Assembly (NCBI RefSeq): GCF_002201515.1
Contig: NZ_CP021421.1
Coordinates: 434,001-498,000 of the forward strand
DNA from: Muribaculum intestinale
Lineage (GTDB): Bacteria; Bacteroidota; Bacteroidia; Bacteroidales; Muribaculaceae
Reading direction: 5' to 3'
Length of the DNA: 64,000 nucleotides
Part shown: positions 28,287 through 36,043 of the stretch, piece after piece
Layout: every line of letters begins with the position of its first letter
Numbering within the stretch: position 1 is the first letter of the stretch
Notes under the pieces: generated by a model
Database searches by the model: none
Seen by the model: only the letters and a program-made list of their open reading frames with translations
Told to the model about the DNA's origin: nothing
Translations under genes and position numbers: made by a program

Positions 28287-28835
28287 TTAGAACACATAAG
28301 TAACACCAAGACTCATATTGCCCGTATTGAAACTCATACCGGCAAACTCATAATCATGGCAACGCTTATAGCCGAGGAAGCCGAGAGCCGCCGAGAAAAC
28401 GACATGGTCATTGATAGCATACTTCACACCTGGCTTCAGACCGATACCCCAGAGAGTGCCGTTGATAATCTCTTCGCCCGATACGTCCTCGTCAAAAAAC
28501 TTACCGGTCTGGAACTGTCCTGCAAGATCTACATAGAATCCAATCTTGCCAATATTGACAAATGTATAACGTACAAACGGGTTAAACTTTAATGATGCGC
28601 CATGGATTGATGCACCGTCGCCATCTTTCTGATGAGCGTAAGCCAAACCGAACTGGGCTGCGATATCCCACCGGCCAACATTGTAACCAACTTCAGGAAG
28701 AACCGATACGCTGATATTCTTAAAATCGCCATGCTTGTTCTGGTTGGCACTTAACTGACCGTCAACCCACCATGACTGAGCGCTTGCTGAAAGCGACATA
28801 ACCACTGCTGCGAGTGCAATAAGTAGCTTCTTCAT
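28287..28835 (-). CDS. Small outer-membrane beta-barrel protein
   Basis: 182 residues with a clear signal peptide (KKLLIALAAVVMSLSASAQ). The mature chain is eight or so amphipathic strands (SVSVLPEVGYNVGRWDIAAQFGLAYAH, FNPFVRYTFVNIGKIGFYVDLAGQF, VKYAINDHVVFSAALGFLGY) ending MSLGVTYVF, a classical C-terminal aromatic outer-membrane signature. The size fits the OmpX/OmpA-like porin-family barrels common in Bacteroidota. It is a single gene, flanked by a hairpin and divergent from the tRNA. Function beyond an envelope barrel cannot be read. Confidence 0.85.
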   Translation of the reverse strand: MKKLLIALAAVVMSLSASAQSWWVDGQLSANQNKHGDFKNISVSVLPEVGYNVGRWDIAAQFGLAYAHQKDGDGASIHGASLKFNPFVRYTFVNIGKIGFYVDLAGQFQTGKFFDEDVSGEEIINGTLWGIGLKPGVKYAINDHVVFSAALGFLGYKRCHDYEFAGMSFNTGNMSLGVTYVF

Positions 28836-29019
28836 AATAGATACATTTAGAATTTTGGAGTAAAAGAGTTGTTATTACAGGATAAACATTCGGTTAATCA
28901 TGCAGCATACATGATTTATTGTTATTACACTCTACGTCGTTATTTGTTCATCTATTAACATTTAGCCTCTACAAATCATAAATTCCATCAATAAATTTAC
29001 AAAAAAATCGGCCTGTCTA

Positions 29020-29050
29020 TTGCAGAATTAAAAAAAAACATCTACCTTTG
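29020..29050 (+). promoter_or_regulatory. Promoter of tRNA-Ser(UGA)
   Basis: TTG (29020-29022), 20 bases, TACCTTTG (29043-29050). The tRNA 5' end is 57 bases downstream. Confidence 0.65.
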
Positions 29051-29106
29051 CACCATCATTCGGAAAAGCAATAAAAAGCAACACCGGATATACACAAATC
29101 ATCTTT

Positions 29107-29191
29107 GGAGAGATGGCAGAGTGGTCGATTGCGGCGGTCTTGAAAACCGTTGAGGGTCACACCTCCGGGGGTTCGAATCCCTCTCTCTCCG
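29107..29191 (+). tRNA. tRNA-Ser (anticodon UGA)
   Basis: An 85-base type II tRNA. Acceptor arms GGAGAGA and TCTCTCC pair, the anticodon stem CGGT/ACCG encloses CTTGAAA with anticodon TGA, a long variable arm follows, and the T-arm reads GGTTCGAATCC. Discriminator G; the 3' CCA is not encoded. It marks the left border of the accessory island. Confidence 0.95.
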
Positions 29192-29238
29192 CAATAAACG
29201 CTGAAAATCAGCAAATTGCAAAGCAAACACCCAGTTTT

Positions 29239-29268
29239 ACACCCAAGAATGTAAAGTTGGGTGTTTTT
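29239..29268 (+). terminator. Intrinsic terminator after tRNA-Ser
   Basis: ACACCCAA (29239-29246) pairs with TTGGGTGT (29257-29264) and is followed by TTTTG. Confidence 0.85.
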
Positions 29269-29446
29269 GTATTATTTAAGATTTTATTCTGCTGTTTGTA
29301 CAGTTACGCATTATAAATCCGGCTAATGGACACATTGTTCCACTTATAAGGATATGTCTCCATTTTGATTAGCCTGAAAGCAATAATTAGGGGTCAAGCC
29401 GAAATTCCGGTGCATGTAATTTTCAGAAAATTGTTAAATTTGCGGT

Positions 29447-29818
29447 ATGAAAACATCGGAAGCATTCTGGATGTTCTTGCCCCAGGGGCTGGACGAACTG
29501 TTTGAGATGGTGCGCTTCGAACGTACAGAACAGGCATATGACATATGGCTTGATGAGAAAAAGAAACTCTCTGACGAGGACTACCGTAATCCGAACATAG
29601 TCGCGCGAGGTTATACGGAATACGTTACAATACAGGACTATCCGCTTCGAGGTCGCCCCGTATATCTTCACATGCGCAAGAATAAGTGGTGGGACAAGCG
29701 GACCAATGAGATATCCTCATACAACCTCGAACTCCCCAACGAGGAAGGCACACGACTCAGCGCAGAGTTCGTGTCTTTTTTAAAAGATGAAGGTGGAGAC
29801 GACGGCACTGTCGATTAA
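29447..29818 (+). CDS. ISAon1-type transposase, N-terminal frame
   Basis: 123 residues forming the N-terminal region of ISAon1-type transposases (ISL3 group). It begins MKTSEAFWMFLPQGLDEL and contains PLRGRPVYLHMRKNKWW, a basic zinc/DNA-binding-like segment. It overlaps the catalytic frame (29787-30758) by 32 bases in the +1 phase, so either frameshifting at about 29787-29818 (the GTTTTTTAAAAGATGAAGG area) or reinitiation would make the full protein. A short leader of about 50 bases separates the left terminal repeat from the ATG, and TAAATTTG just ahead of the ATG looks like its -7 box. Confidence 0.8.
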   Translation: MKTSEAFWMFLPQGLDELFEMVRFERTEQAYDIWLDEKKKLSDEDYRNPNIVARGYTEYVTIQDYPLRGRPVYLHMRKNKWWDKRTNEISSYNLELPNEEGTRLSAEFVSFLKDEGGDDGTVD

Positions 29819-30758
29819 GCACATAGCGCAGATGTACTGCGTCAACGGCAAGTATTTCGCGGATTTATACCGCAACAGGATAAGCGGTTATGCCGACTGG
29901 TGTGACCGGGAACTTTGCTGTGGCTTCTATTTCAATGCCGCCAATATTGGTCCGTACATGAGCCTTGACGAGACATGCCTGAGCAACGGCGAGGTATGGA
30001 CCGTCCTGACCAACAAGGACGGCCACGGCGGCAAGGGCACGCTGGCTGCGGCCATCCCCGGCACGAAGAGCGACGAGATTATATCCATACTCATAGCAGC
30101 CATGAGTAAGTCAGTCAGGCGCAAAGTAAAAGAGGTTACCTGCAATCTGTCGCCGTCAATGATGCTGATAGCAGGTGAAGTATTCTATAACGCCCATGTG
30201 GTCAATGACCGTTTTCATGTACAACAGGTCTATAATGAGGCCGTTGACGAAATCCGTATCGACATACGCCGTCAGCTCATTGCCGAGGAAAATATTCGCG
30301 ACAAGTCCACTACGCCGGTAACATACTCCAACGGTGAGACCATGCGGCAGATACTCGCCCGCAGTAAGCACACCCTGATGATGTCGCAGAACAAATGGAC
30401 AGACATTCAGCGTCATCGCGTCAATATCCTGTTCAAGTACCATCCGATTCTAAAAAGTGCCTATACTCTTGCGATGGAGCTGCGCAGGATTTTCAATGCT
30501 AAAATCTCACCAACAAAAGCCATGGGGCGGATGAACAAGTGGTATGAAAAGGTAATGGCATTGGGCAACAATAACTTCCGCTCTGTCATCAAGACATTCA
30601 AGAACCACGCACCGACCATCCTGAACTACTTCCGGCGACGTGCGACCAATGCCTCCGCCGAGGCTTTCAACTCTAAAGTCAAGATCTTCCGCTCGCAAAT
30701 GCGCGGTGTCCGAGACCGCGATTTCTTCATCTTCCGCCTGGTCAAACTGTACGCTTGA
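29787..30758 (+). CDS. ISAon1-type (ISL3) transposase, catalytic frame
   Basis: 323 residues of a DDE transposase. The first acidic residue is in MSLDETCLSNGE, the second in NAHVVNDRFHVQQVYNEAVDE, and the third in ATNASAEAFNSKVKIFR, the usual ISL3 spacing and context. The protein looks intact. The gene overlaps the N-terminal frame by 32 bases. The element's right terminal repeat downstream has been split by IS66, so the transposase may be made but its right end is disrupted. Confidence 0.85.
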   Translation: MKVETTALSIKHIAQMYCVNGKYFADLYRNRISGYADWCDRELCCGFYFNAANIGPYMSLDETCLSNGEVWTVLTNKDGHGGKGTLAAAIPGTKSDEIISILIAAMSKSVRRKVKEVTCNLSPSMMLIAGEVFYNAHVVNDRFHVQQVYNEAVDEIRIDIRRQLIAEENIRDKSTTPVTYSNGETMRQILARSKHTLMMSQNKWTDIQRHRVNILFKYHPILKSAYTLAMELRRIFNAKISPTKAMGRMNKWYEKVMALGNNNFRSVIKTFKNHAPTILNYFRRRATNASAEAFNSKVKIFRSQMRGVRDRDFFIFRLVKLYA

Positions 30759-30798
30759 ATATTTAACACTTCGGTCTACTCAATTTAACATATGCACT

Positions 30799-30806
30799 GG
30801 AATTTC
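30799..30806 (+). repeat. 8-bp target-site duplication of IS66, left copy
   Basis: GGAATTTC at 30799-30806 recurs exactly at 32433-32440, directly outside the IS66 terminal repeats. Eight bases is the family's usual duplication length. Confidence 0.9.
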
Positions 30807-30907
30807 GTAACTATTCAGCGGACACGCTAAGGCGATAATGTGGAATAGACATCACCATTATAAGTAAATTCAACCTGCTGATTTTATAGTAATTAGCTGC
30901 AATTTTA

Positions 30908-30939
30908 TTTGGTAAAGTCAAATAAGTTTTGTATCTTTG
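30908..30939 (+). promoter_or_regulatory. Promoter of the IS66 transposase
   Basis: TTTG (30908-30911), 20 bases, TATCTTTG (30932-30939), a consensus match. The predicted start is at about 30945, coinciding with the GTG start codon, so the message may be leaderless. Confidence 0.7.
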
Positions 30940-30944
30940 TATCT

Positions 30945-32396
30945 GTGAAACAGCCGGTTAATGACATAACAGAAGTGCTGCGCGGATTATCCGCCCAGAT
31001 TGAGTCGATGCAGAAAACCATCGACTCTCAGCATGCGACAATATGTCAGATTAACCGGAACGGACAGGCTCAACTCAGGAAAATTCAATCTCTTGAGCGG
31101 ATGCTCAAAAAGAAGGATAAAGAACTTGAGGAACTTCGCAAACGCCTTTCAAAATATGAGGAGCCCCCGAAGAACTCCGGCAACAGCAGCACACCTCCGT
31201 CAAAAGAGCAGATGAGAGACGAGATTGTCCGTCGTACAAAGTCCCTGCGTAAACCGTCAGGCAGGAAACCCGGAGGTCAGCCAGGCCATGAAGGAAACAC
31301 CCTCGAATTGAACGACTCTGTCGACAATATCGTGGATGAGAAACCCGGCATGTGTGATGAATGCGGAGATTCACTGGATGGATGTGATACCGAACTGGAT
31401 TACATCACACAGATAATCTCGTTGCCTGAACTAAAGCCATTGATAACGGAGGTCAGACATTACGTCACGATATGCCGTACTTGTGGCAAGCGTGTAAAAG
31501 CCCACTCCCGACGTCGCCGTTCCAACGCCGTTGTGTATGACGCTTCTGTAAAAGGTTTTGTCGTATACCTGTCAACGGTTCAGTTCCTCCCATATAATCG
31601 TATAGCAGCTTTTTTCAAAGAAGTGTTCGGTCTTGAAATCAGCCAGGGGTCAATGGTCAACTGGATCAACGAGGCCAGACGGTCGGCCGAACCTGCCATT
31701 GAGAAAATCAAGGAGTATATAATGCAGTCACCTGTAGTTGGTTTTGATGAATCGGGTTGCTACTGCAACAAACGTCTTGACTGGGCGTGGATAGCGCAGA
31801 CAGTGTATTTTACACTTGTGTTCCATGGCAAAAGCCGCAAAGGGCGGGAACTTGAAGACCGTTTTGGCGATTCACTCGAACGCATGACAGCAGTGACCGA
31901 CCGTCACAGCGCATACTTCGCACTTCATTTTCTAAATCATCAGGTGTGCCTGGCGCATCTGCTTCGCGAATGCCAGTATCTCAACGAACTTGACAAGGAG
32001 CAGCAGTGGTCCGGATCGGTGGAAAGCCTCTTTCAGGAAGCGATACATGAACGGAATCAGAAGCCGACGGAGTCGATTGACCCTCAGTCATGGCTTGACC
32101 GCCTTGACAATCTCATTGATGAAAATTTATCAAGGCTCAACGAAAAGTTTACCACTTTCAAGAACGGCTTGCTGAAATGCCGTGACTACATCTTCAACTT
32201 TCTACGAGACCCGGCAATACCGCCGGACAACAACTCCTCAGAACGTGGAATAAGAAAGTTGAAAATCAAACTCAAAAACTCCGGTTGCTTCCGTTCAGAC
32301 CTCGGTGCCGATGCCTTTATGGATCTGCATTCAATCGTCGAGACAACCAAGAAGCACGGCAACTCGCCCTACAACGCAATCCTCGCCCTTTTCTAA
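30945..32396 (+). CDS. IS66-family transposase TnpC
   Basis: About 484 residues. An N-terminal coiled coil (LSAQIESMQKTIDSQ to LEELRKRLSKYE) is followed by the PPKNSGNSSTPPSK motif and a basic GRKPGGQPGHEG region. A zinc finger comes next (CDECGDSLDGC and CRTCGKRV), then the DDE domain with FDESGCYCNK, VTDRHSAYFALHF and PPDNNSSERGIRKLK. The frame opens at 30909, but the promoter's -7 box ends at 30939, so I prefer GTG 30945. It looks full-length and functional. Confidence 0.9.
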   Translation: MKQPVNDITEVLRGLSAQIESMQKTIDSQHATICQINRNGQAQLRKIQSLERMLKKKDKELEELRKRLSKYEEPPKNSGNSSTPPSKEQMRDEIVRRTKSLRKPSGRKPGGQPGHEGNTLELNDSVDNIVDEKPGMCDECGDSLDGCDTELDYITQIISLPELKPLITEVRHYVTICRTCGKRVKAHSRRRRSNAVVYDASVKGFVVYLSTVQFLPYNRIAAFFKEVFGLEISQGSMVNWINEARRSAEPAIEKIKEYIMQSPVVGFDESGCYCNKRLDWAWIAQTVYFTLVFHGKSRKGRELEDRFGDSLERMTAVTDRHSAYFALHFLNHQVCLAHLLRECQYLNELDKEQQWSGSVESLFQEAIHERNQKPTESIDPQSWLDRLDNLIDENLSRLNEKFTTFKNGLLKCRDYIFNFLRDPAIPPDNNSSERGIRKLKIKLKNSGCFRSDLGADAFMDLHSIVETTKKHGNSPYNAILALF

Positions 32397-32432
32397 ACGG
32401 CGACTACATCGGCGCGTCCGCTGAATAGTTAC

Positions 32433-32440
32433 GGAATTTC
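32433..32440 (+). repeat. 8-bp target-site duplication of IS66, right copy
   Basis: GGAATTTC, the right partner of 30799-30806. It also belongs to the right terminal repeat of the older ISAon1-type element. Confidence 0.9.
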
Positions 32441-32473
32441 GGCTTGGGCCACATTTACAAATATTTTACCGCT

Positions 32474-33376
32474 ATGATTACCGAGAACAAAATTACTGAA
32501 ATTTTCTGTCTTGCCGATGACTTCTGCAAGTATTTTTCTCCCGAGCTCAAAAAACATCAGATCAGCGATGGCAAAGTACATCGCAATAAGCCTGGAAGGC
32601 TTTCAGATGCAGAGGTCATAACGATACTGATTCTATTCCACTGCAAGGGCTTCAGATGTCTCAAGCATTTCTACACTCAATATGTCTGCAGACATCTTAC
32701 TCATCTGTTTCCCAAAACTGTATCATACAATAGATTTGTTGAGTTGCAGAAATCCATACTATTGCCTCTGACCGTATTCATCAAAGAGGTGTTGCTGGGG
32801 ACTTGTACCGGCATTGCGTATGTTGACTCAACACCATTGAGAGTCTGCAAGCATCAGCGTATACTTATACACAAGACATTCAAAAGTATAGCTGAAAGGG
32901 GCAAGTGTTCGATGGGATGGTTCTTCGGGTTCAAGCTGCATCTGATCATAAATGATAAGGGGGAAATCCTGAACTTTATGTTCACTCCAGGCAATGTGGA
33001 TGACCGTGAGCCTCTTTACTCGGAATCGTTCATTGAGAATGTCAAAGGCAAACTCTGTGGTGATAAAGGATATATCGGCAAGCGACTGTTTGATTTCCTG
33101 TTCATGAACGGGATCCAGCTCGTTACCAAGGTTAAAAACAACATGAAGAACTCGCTGATGTCAGTAGCAGACAAAATTATGCTTCGCAAAAGAGCTCTTG
33201 TTGAATCTGTTAACGATGAACTTAAAAATATCGCTCAGATAGAACACTCAAGGCATCGGTCTTTCGCTAATTTTATCACCAATGCCTTGAGTGCTATCGC
33301 TGCTTACTGCTTTTTCCCAAAGAAACCGTCTATCTCTTTGGAGTTTGTGACAGATAACCAGCTAACTTTGTTCTGA
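32474..33376 (+). CDS. IS982-family transposase
   Basis: 300 residues. The start MITENKITEIFCLADDFCK is typical of the family. Catalytic acids are in AYVDSTPLRVC, FMFTPGNVDDREPL and LVESVNDELKN, in the DDE order. The gene starts only 24 bases after the end of the ISAon1-type element, so the IS982 left terminal repeat and promoter are missing. A candidate right end (ATCGAACTCACGTTA) lies at 33385-33399. The transposase frame is intact but the element looks left-truncated and probably immobile. Confidence 0.85.
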   Translation: MITENKITEIFCLADDFCKYFSPELKKHQISDGKVHRNKPGRLSDAEVITILILFHCKGFRCLKHFYTQYVCRHLTHLFPKTVSYNRFVELQKSILLPLTVFIKEVLLGTCTGIAYVDSTPLRVCKHQRILIHKTFKSIAERGKCSMGWFFGFKLHLIINDKGEILNFMFTPGNVDDREPLYSESFIENVKGKLCGDKGYIGKRLFDFLFMNGIQLVTKVKNNMKNSLMSVADKIMLRKRALVESVNDELKNIAQIEHSRHRSFANFITNALSAIAAYCFFPKKPSISLEFVTDNQLTLF

Positions 33377-33478
33377 TTGCTTATATCGAACTCACGTTAT
33401 TTATATTCATCAGGAAGATAGACCGCGAGTGCCATCTGCTTGTTTAGGTAGGTACTGTCGTATGAAATATGTCGAATT

Positions 33479-34462
33479 TCACTCATTTTTCCAACGCTTA
33501 ACCATTAGATAATCATCTTCTCTTTCTTCCAATATCTCAAAACCGGCTTTAAGATACATGCCTACGGCATAATTGGATTTATCGACCGACAATGAGACTT
33601 TTCCATATCCTATTTTATGAATAGCATCCAATAAGGAAGAAAGAAGCCTTGTGCCGATGCCTTTGCCTCGGTATTCGGGATAAACGGAGATTGCCAATTC
33701 AGGCGTTGAGTCATCAACCTTGCCGTATGAACAGCCGAGCCTCGACCATGTCGCCCCGACAATCAGACCGTCAACAACAGCCACCAGACATATATCATCC
33801 GGCAATTTGCCGAAATCTTTTACATACGCCCATATCATGGGTTGTTGCAATACAGTGCGAGGCACTTTCTGAGTTCCTTCCGGCTGATATATGGCTTCAT
33901 AAAGGAATTCGGTCAAGAGCATTGCTTCGTCGGATTTAATTATGCGTATTGTAATATTATTCTGGTATTCCATTTCAATACAATTCCATGTTTCACCAAG
34001 ACATCTGTAACTCTCAGTTTCTTGCCTGCCAACACGATGGAATCCAACCGATTTATAACAACGTATTGCAGCCGGATTGTTTTCAAACACGCCCAATGAC
34101 ACTTTTGTGGCTTCGAGTTTGCAGAATGCATAATCAACCGCCATGCTGACAAGAGTTTTTCCCAATCCTTTGCCACGCTTTGAGTCATCAACAATAACAA
34201 AACCAAGACGTTGTTCGGATAAATCATCTGCCGGAGTGCGTAGAGTAATATACCCGACAATCTCTTCACCGTCAACCATAGTCAGAGCAATAGAGTTATG
34301 TCCGTCAATGTATTGCTGATGATATGAGTTCATATTTTCCGGCGTGACAGGAAACCTCTCATATCGGTCAGCGCACCATTGGCGCATAAGATATTCGCTT
34401 TTAAGCCAAGTGGCGATTACGTTGGCATCCGTGGGCTGATATGGTCTGAGGATAAGGCTCAT
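33479..34462 (-). CDS. Double GNAT-domain N-acetyltransferase
   Basis: 327 residues with two GNAT folds. The N-terminal one (about 1-160) has the acetyl-CoA loop DDSKRGKGLGKTLVSMAVDYAF and ENNPAAIRCYKSVGF. The C-terminal one (about 170-325) has YPEYRGKGIGTRLLSSLLDAI and KSNYAVGMYLKAGFE. Each loop fits Q/RxxGxG/A. Substrates are unknown. It is the last gene of a five-gene minus-strand unit; its ATG overlaps the tautomerase stop (ATGA at 34462-34459). The tandem could be a fusion of two once separate enzymes. Confidence 0.85.
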   Translation of the reverse strand: MSLILRPYQPTDANVIATWLKSEYLMRQWCADRYERFPVTPENMNSYHQQYIDGHNSIALTMVDGEEIVGYITLRTPADDLSEQRLGFVIVDDSKRGKGLGKTLVSMAVDYAFCKLEATKVSLGVFENNPAAIRCYKSVGFHRVGRQETESYRCLGETWNCIEMEYQNNITIRIIKSDEAMLLTEFLYEAIYQPEGTQKVPRTVLQQPMIWAYVKDFGKLPDDICLVAVVDGLIVGATWSRLGCSYGKVDDSTPELAISVYPEYRGKGIGTRLLSSLLDAIHKIGYGKVSLSVDKSNYAVGMYLKAGFEILEEREDDYLMVKRWKNE

Positions 34463-34659
34463 GGCTTGTGGTTGCGTTTGATTTCATCTATTGACTTGCC
34501 GCCTATACCAAAGTTCTCATCCGGCAATTCCTTGATTGTGACCGTGAAGAACTGTGCCGGAATATTGGTTATCTTGGAGGCAGTCGCTGTCAATCGCTCG
34601 ATAAGTTCTTTCTTTTGTTCGGAGGTTAATGCTCCGCTTTCAACTGATATGTAGGGCAT
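34459..34659 (-). CDS. 4-oxalocrotonate tautomerase-like protein
   Basis: A 66-residue protein beginning MPYISVESGALTSEQKKELIERL. After Met removal Pro1 would be the catalytic base typical of tautomerases, and the length equals that of 4-oxalocrotonate tautomerase. The C-terminus FGIGGKSIDEI is near the family's GIGGKS. Such enzymes interconvert enol and keto acids; the true substrate is unknown. It overlaps both neighbours (34 bases with the upstream acetyltransferase, 4 with the downstream one). Confidence 0.85.
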   Translation of the reverse strand: MPYISVESGALTSEQKKELIERLTATASKITNIPAQFFTVTIKELPDENFGIGGKSIDEIKRNHKP

Positions 34660-35177
34660 AATTCCAATTTATAAAGTACATGAGGCTTCAATTTATGACC
34701 TTCAGGCAATGAGGGATGAGTGAAAAAGCACACTCGACTCATTCCGATTTTCTGCATCACTCGTTCCGAGCGATGGTTGCCTACCGTCGTGAATGAATAA
34801 ATTTCATTGAACAAATGATTTATCCGCGCATAATCAAGACAGGCTTTTGCGGCTTCGGTAGCGTAACCTTGATTCCAATATTCTTTAGCAAGTCTCCAAC
34901 CAATCTCAACCCCGGGAGAAAACCCCGCATCAAAATCAAAATGATGGAATCCGACATAACCGATAAAGAGGCCATCGCTTTTTGTTTCCACCGCATAAAG
35001 TCCGTAGCCAAACCTATCATGCTCGGCAACTATACGATTATAAAACTGCACCGTTTCTTCCAAAGAAAGACATTTGGGCAGATATTCCATAACCTCCTCG
35101 TCACTGTTGATTGCAGAAAATGGAAGTATATCATCCTTCAGCCAAGGGCGCAGAATAAGTCGCTCAGTTTCAATCAT
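34626..35177 (-). CDS. RimJ/RimL-like GNAT N-acetyltransferase
   Basis: 183 residues. The start IETERLILRPWLKDDI and later EIGWRLAKEYWNQGYATEAAKACLDYA, followed by GNHRSERVMQKIGM, are hallmarks of the RimJ/RimL acetyltransferase group. The acetyl-CoA loop is NQGYAT. Substrates range from ribosomal proteins to small molecules, so the role is open. It overlaps the YciI gene upstream by 4 bases and the tautomerase downstream by 34, so translation is coupled. Confidence 0.87.
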   Translation of the reverse strand: MIETERLILRPWLKDDILPFSAINSDEEVMEYLPKCLSLEETVQFYNRIVAEHDRFGYGLYAVETKSDGLFIGYVGFHHFDFDAGFSPGVEIGWRLAKEYWNQGYATEAAKACLDYARINHLFNEIYSFTTVGNHRSERVMQKIGMSRVCFFTHPSLPEGHKLKPHVLYKLELCPTYQLKAEH

Positions 35178-35464
35178 AGTAACATCGACTTTAACTCCTC
35201 CGTTATAAACATCGTCGGAGTAAACTCCACAATCTGATAATCGGCAATGCCGTTTATGTGAAACGGATCTTCGGCGATGATAGCATCGACCGCTTCACGG
35301 CTTTCTGCTTTCATCATTATCACGCCACCGACACGCGGATTCTGCGGGCCTGATGCGATGAAATCTCCGTCGGCATAGTGGTTGGCGAGATATTCACGGT
35401 GCGCCTGAAGAAATTGGTCAACTTCGTCCAGCGGCTTTTTGTATGTGAGAATTGCAATAAACAT
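35174..35464 (-). CDS. YciI-like protein
   Basis: 96 residues of the YCII/ferredoxin-like fold. It contains HREYLANHYADGDFIASGPQ, with the His and Asp that form the putative active site, and FHINGIADYQIVEF. It probably forms a dimer. Biochemical role unsettled in the family. It sits 7 bases after the zinc-ribbon gene and overlaps the acetyltransferase start by 4 bases. Confidence 0.85.
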   Translation of the reverse strand: MFIAILTYKKPLDEVDQFLQAHREYLANHYADGDFIASGPQNPRVGGVIMMKAESREAVDAIIAEDPFHINGIADYQIVEFTPTMFITEELKSMLL

Positions 35465-35471
35465 AACGAGT

Positions 35472-35741
35472 CTATTTTTTCCAGCGTTTAAGGTGAGGGA
35501 AGAATTGACGCATCATGTCTTTAGCCTGTTCCTGTGTCAAGTTCTGTCCTGACTGCTTGTTTATCTCATCAGTGAATTGGGCGCAGTGGTCAATCATCTG
35601 CTCCATAGTCATATCCTGCGCAAACTTGCCATCTTTGTAGCAGTAGATGTAATAATCTTCATTGAGTGTGCCATCGGTATTCGTACCGAGGATTTCGTTT
35701 GTTAGCGGCATACCACAGCTTTGACAGAATTTTTGTTCCAT
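35472..35741 (-). CDS. Small putative zinc-ribbon protein
   Basis: 89 residues from ATG 35741. FCQSCGMPL near the start and a later YCYKDG give the cysteines of the putative zinc-ribbon family (Zn_ribbon_2-like); the rest is helical (MEQMIDHCAQFTDEI). The frame is open to 35891, but residues before ATG 35741 do not look like a family extension. First gene of the five-gene unit 33479-35741. Confidence 0.8.
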   Translation of the reverse strand: MEQKFCQSCGMPLTNEILGTNTDGTLNEDYYIYCYKDGKFAQDMTMEQMIDHCAQFTDEINKQSGQNLTQEQAKDMMRQFFPHLKRWKK

Positions 35742-36043
35742 ATCGTTTTTCTTTTTGCCCATCAGTCCAACAGGGCAGGTTATTAAAATACAAAAGCGCG
35801 GACTGCAATGCCACTTCTTTATTCGGAGGTCGTAGGAAACCTTGCATACAGATGTAGTAATAGCAGCCCACGCTATATGCGTGAGAACCACTATGCCATC
35901 TGAGTATGCAATTTGAAAATTTCCTACGTTTCCAAATACTTGATGAGCATAACGCTTCTTTTTCTTATGTCTTGGAAAAAGTTGCCCCTATCCGAATGCA
36001 AAATTAGTTATTTTATTGATATTTTGCATTATATAGAGCGGAA
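35742..36043. other. Gap upstream of the five-gene operon
   Basis: 302 bases with no supported gene. A TAATTTTG -7 box reads toward the operon on the minus strand (35999-36006), giving a leader of about 250 bases. No -33 element was seen. Confidence 0.4.

Larger units (their letters stand above)
30807..32432 (+). mobile_element. IS66-family element carrying only tnpC
   Basis: A 1626-bp element with perfect 17-bp terminal inverted repeats GTAACTATTCAGCGGAC (30807-30823; complement at 32416-32432), flanked by the 8-bp direct repeat GGAATTTC. It encodes a single large transposase; the accessory tnpA and tnpB of classical IS66 are absent. The intact ends, intact gene and unmutated duplication point to a recent insertion. 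Confidence 0.93.
29391..32450 (+). mobile_element. ISAon1-type (ISL3 family) element interrupted by IS66
   Basis: The left end CAAGCCGAAATTCCGGTGCAT lies within 29391-29414. The matching inverted right end is split: GCACTGGAATTTC at 30794-30806 and GGAATTTCGGCTTG at 32433-32446, with the IS66 element between. The element encodes two overlapping transposase frames (29447-29818, 29787-30758). No flanking target duplication is evident (ATAATTAG left, ACATTTAC right). Confidence 0.75.

Noticed and set aside
29107..29191. tRNA-Ser(UGA) as the left attachment site of the island
   Set aside because: Its 3' end shares only the common T-arm GGTTCGAATCCC with tRNA-Ser(CGA); the acceptor sequences differ, so there is no true direct repeat.
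30961..31011. ATG 30961 as the IS66 transposase start
   Set aside because: It is not in the transposase frame; GTG 30945 fits the frame and promoter.
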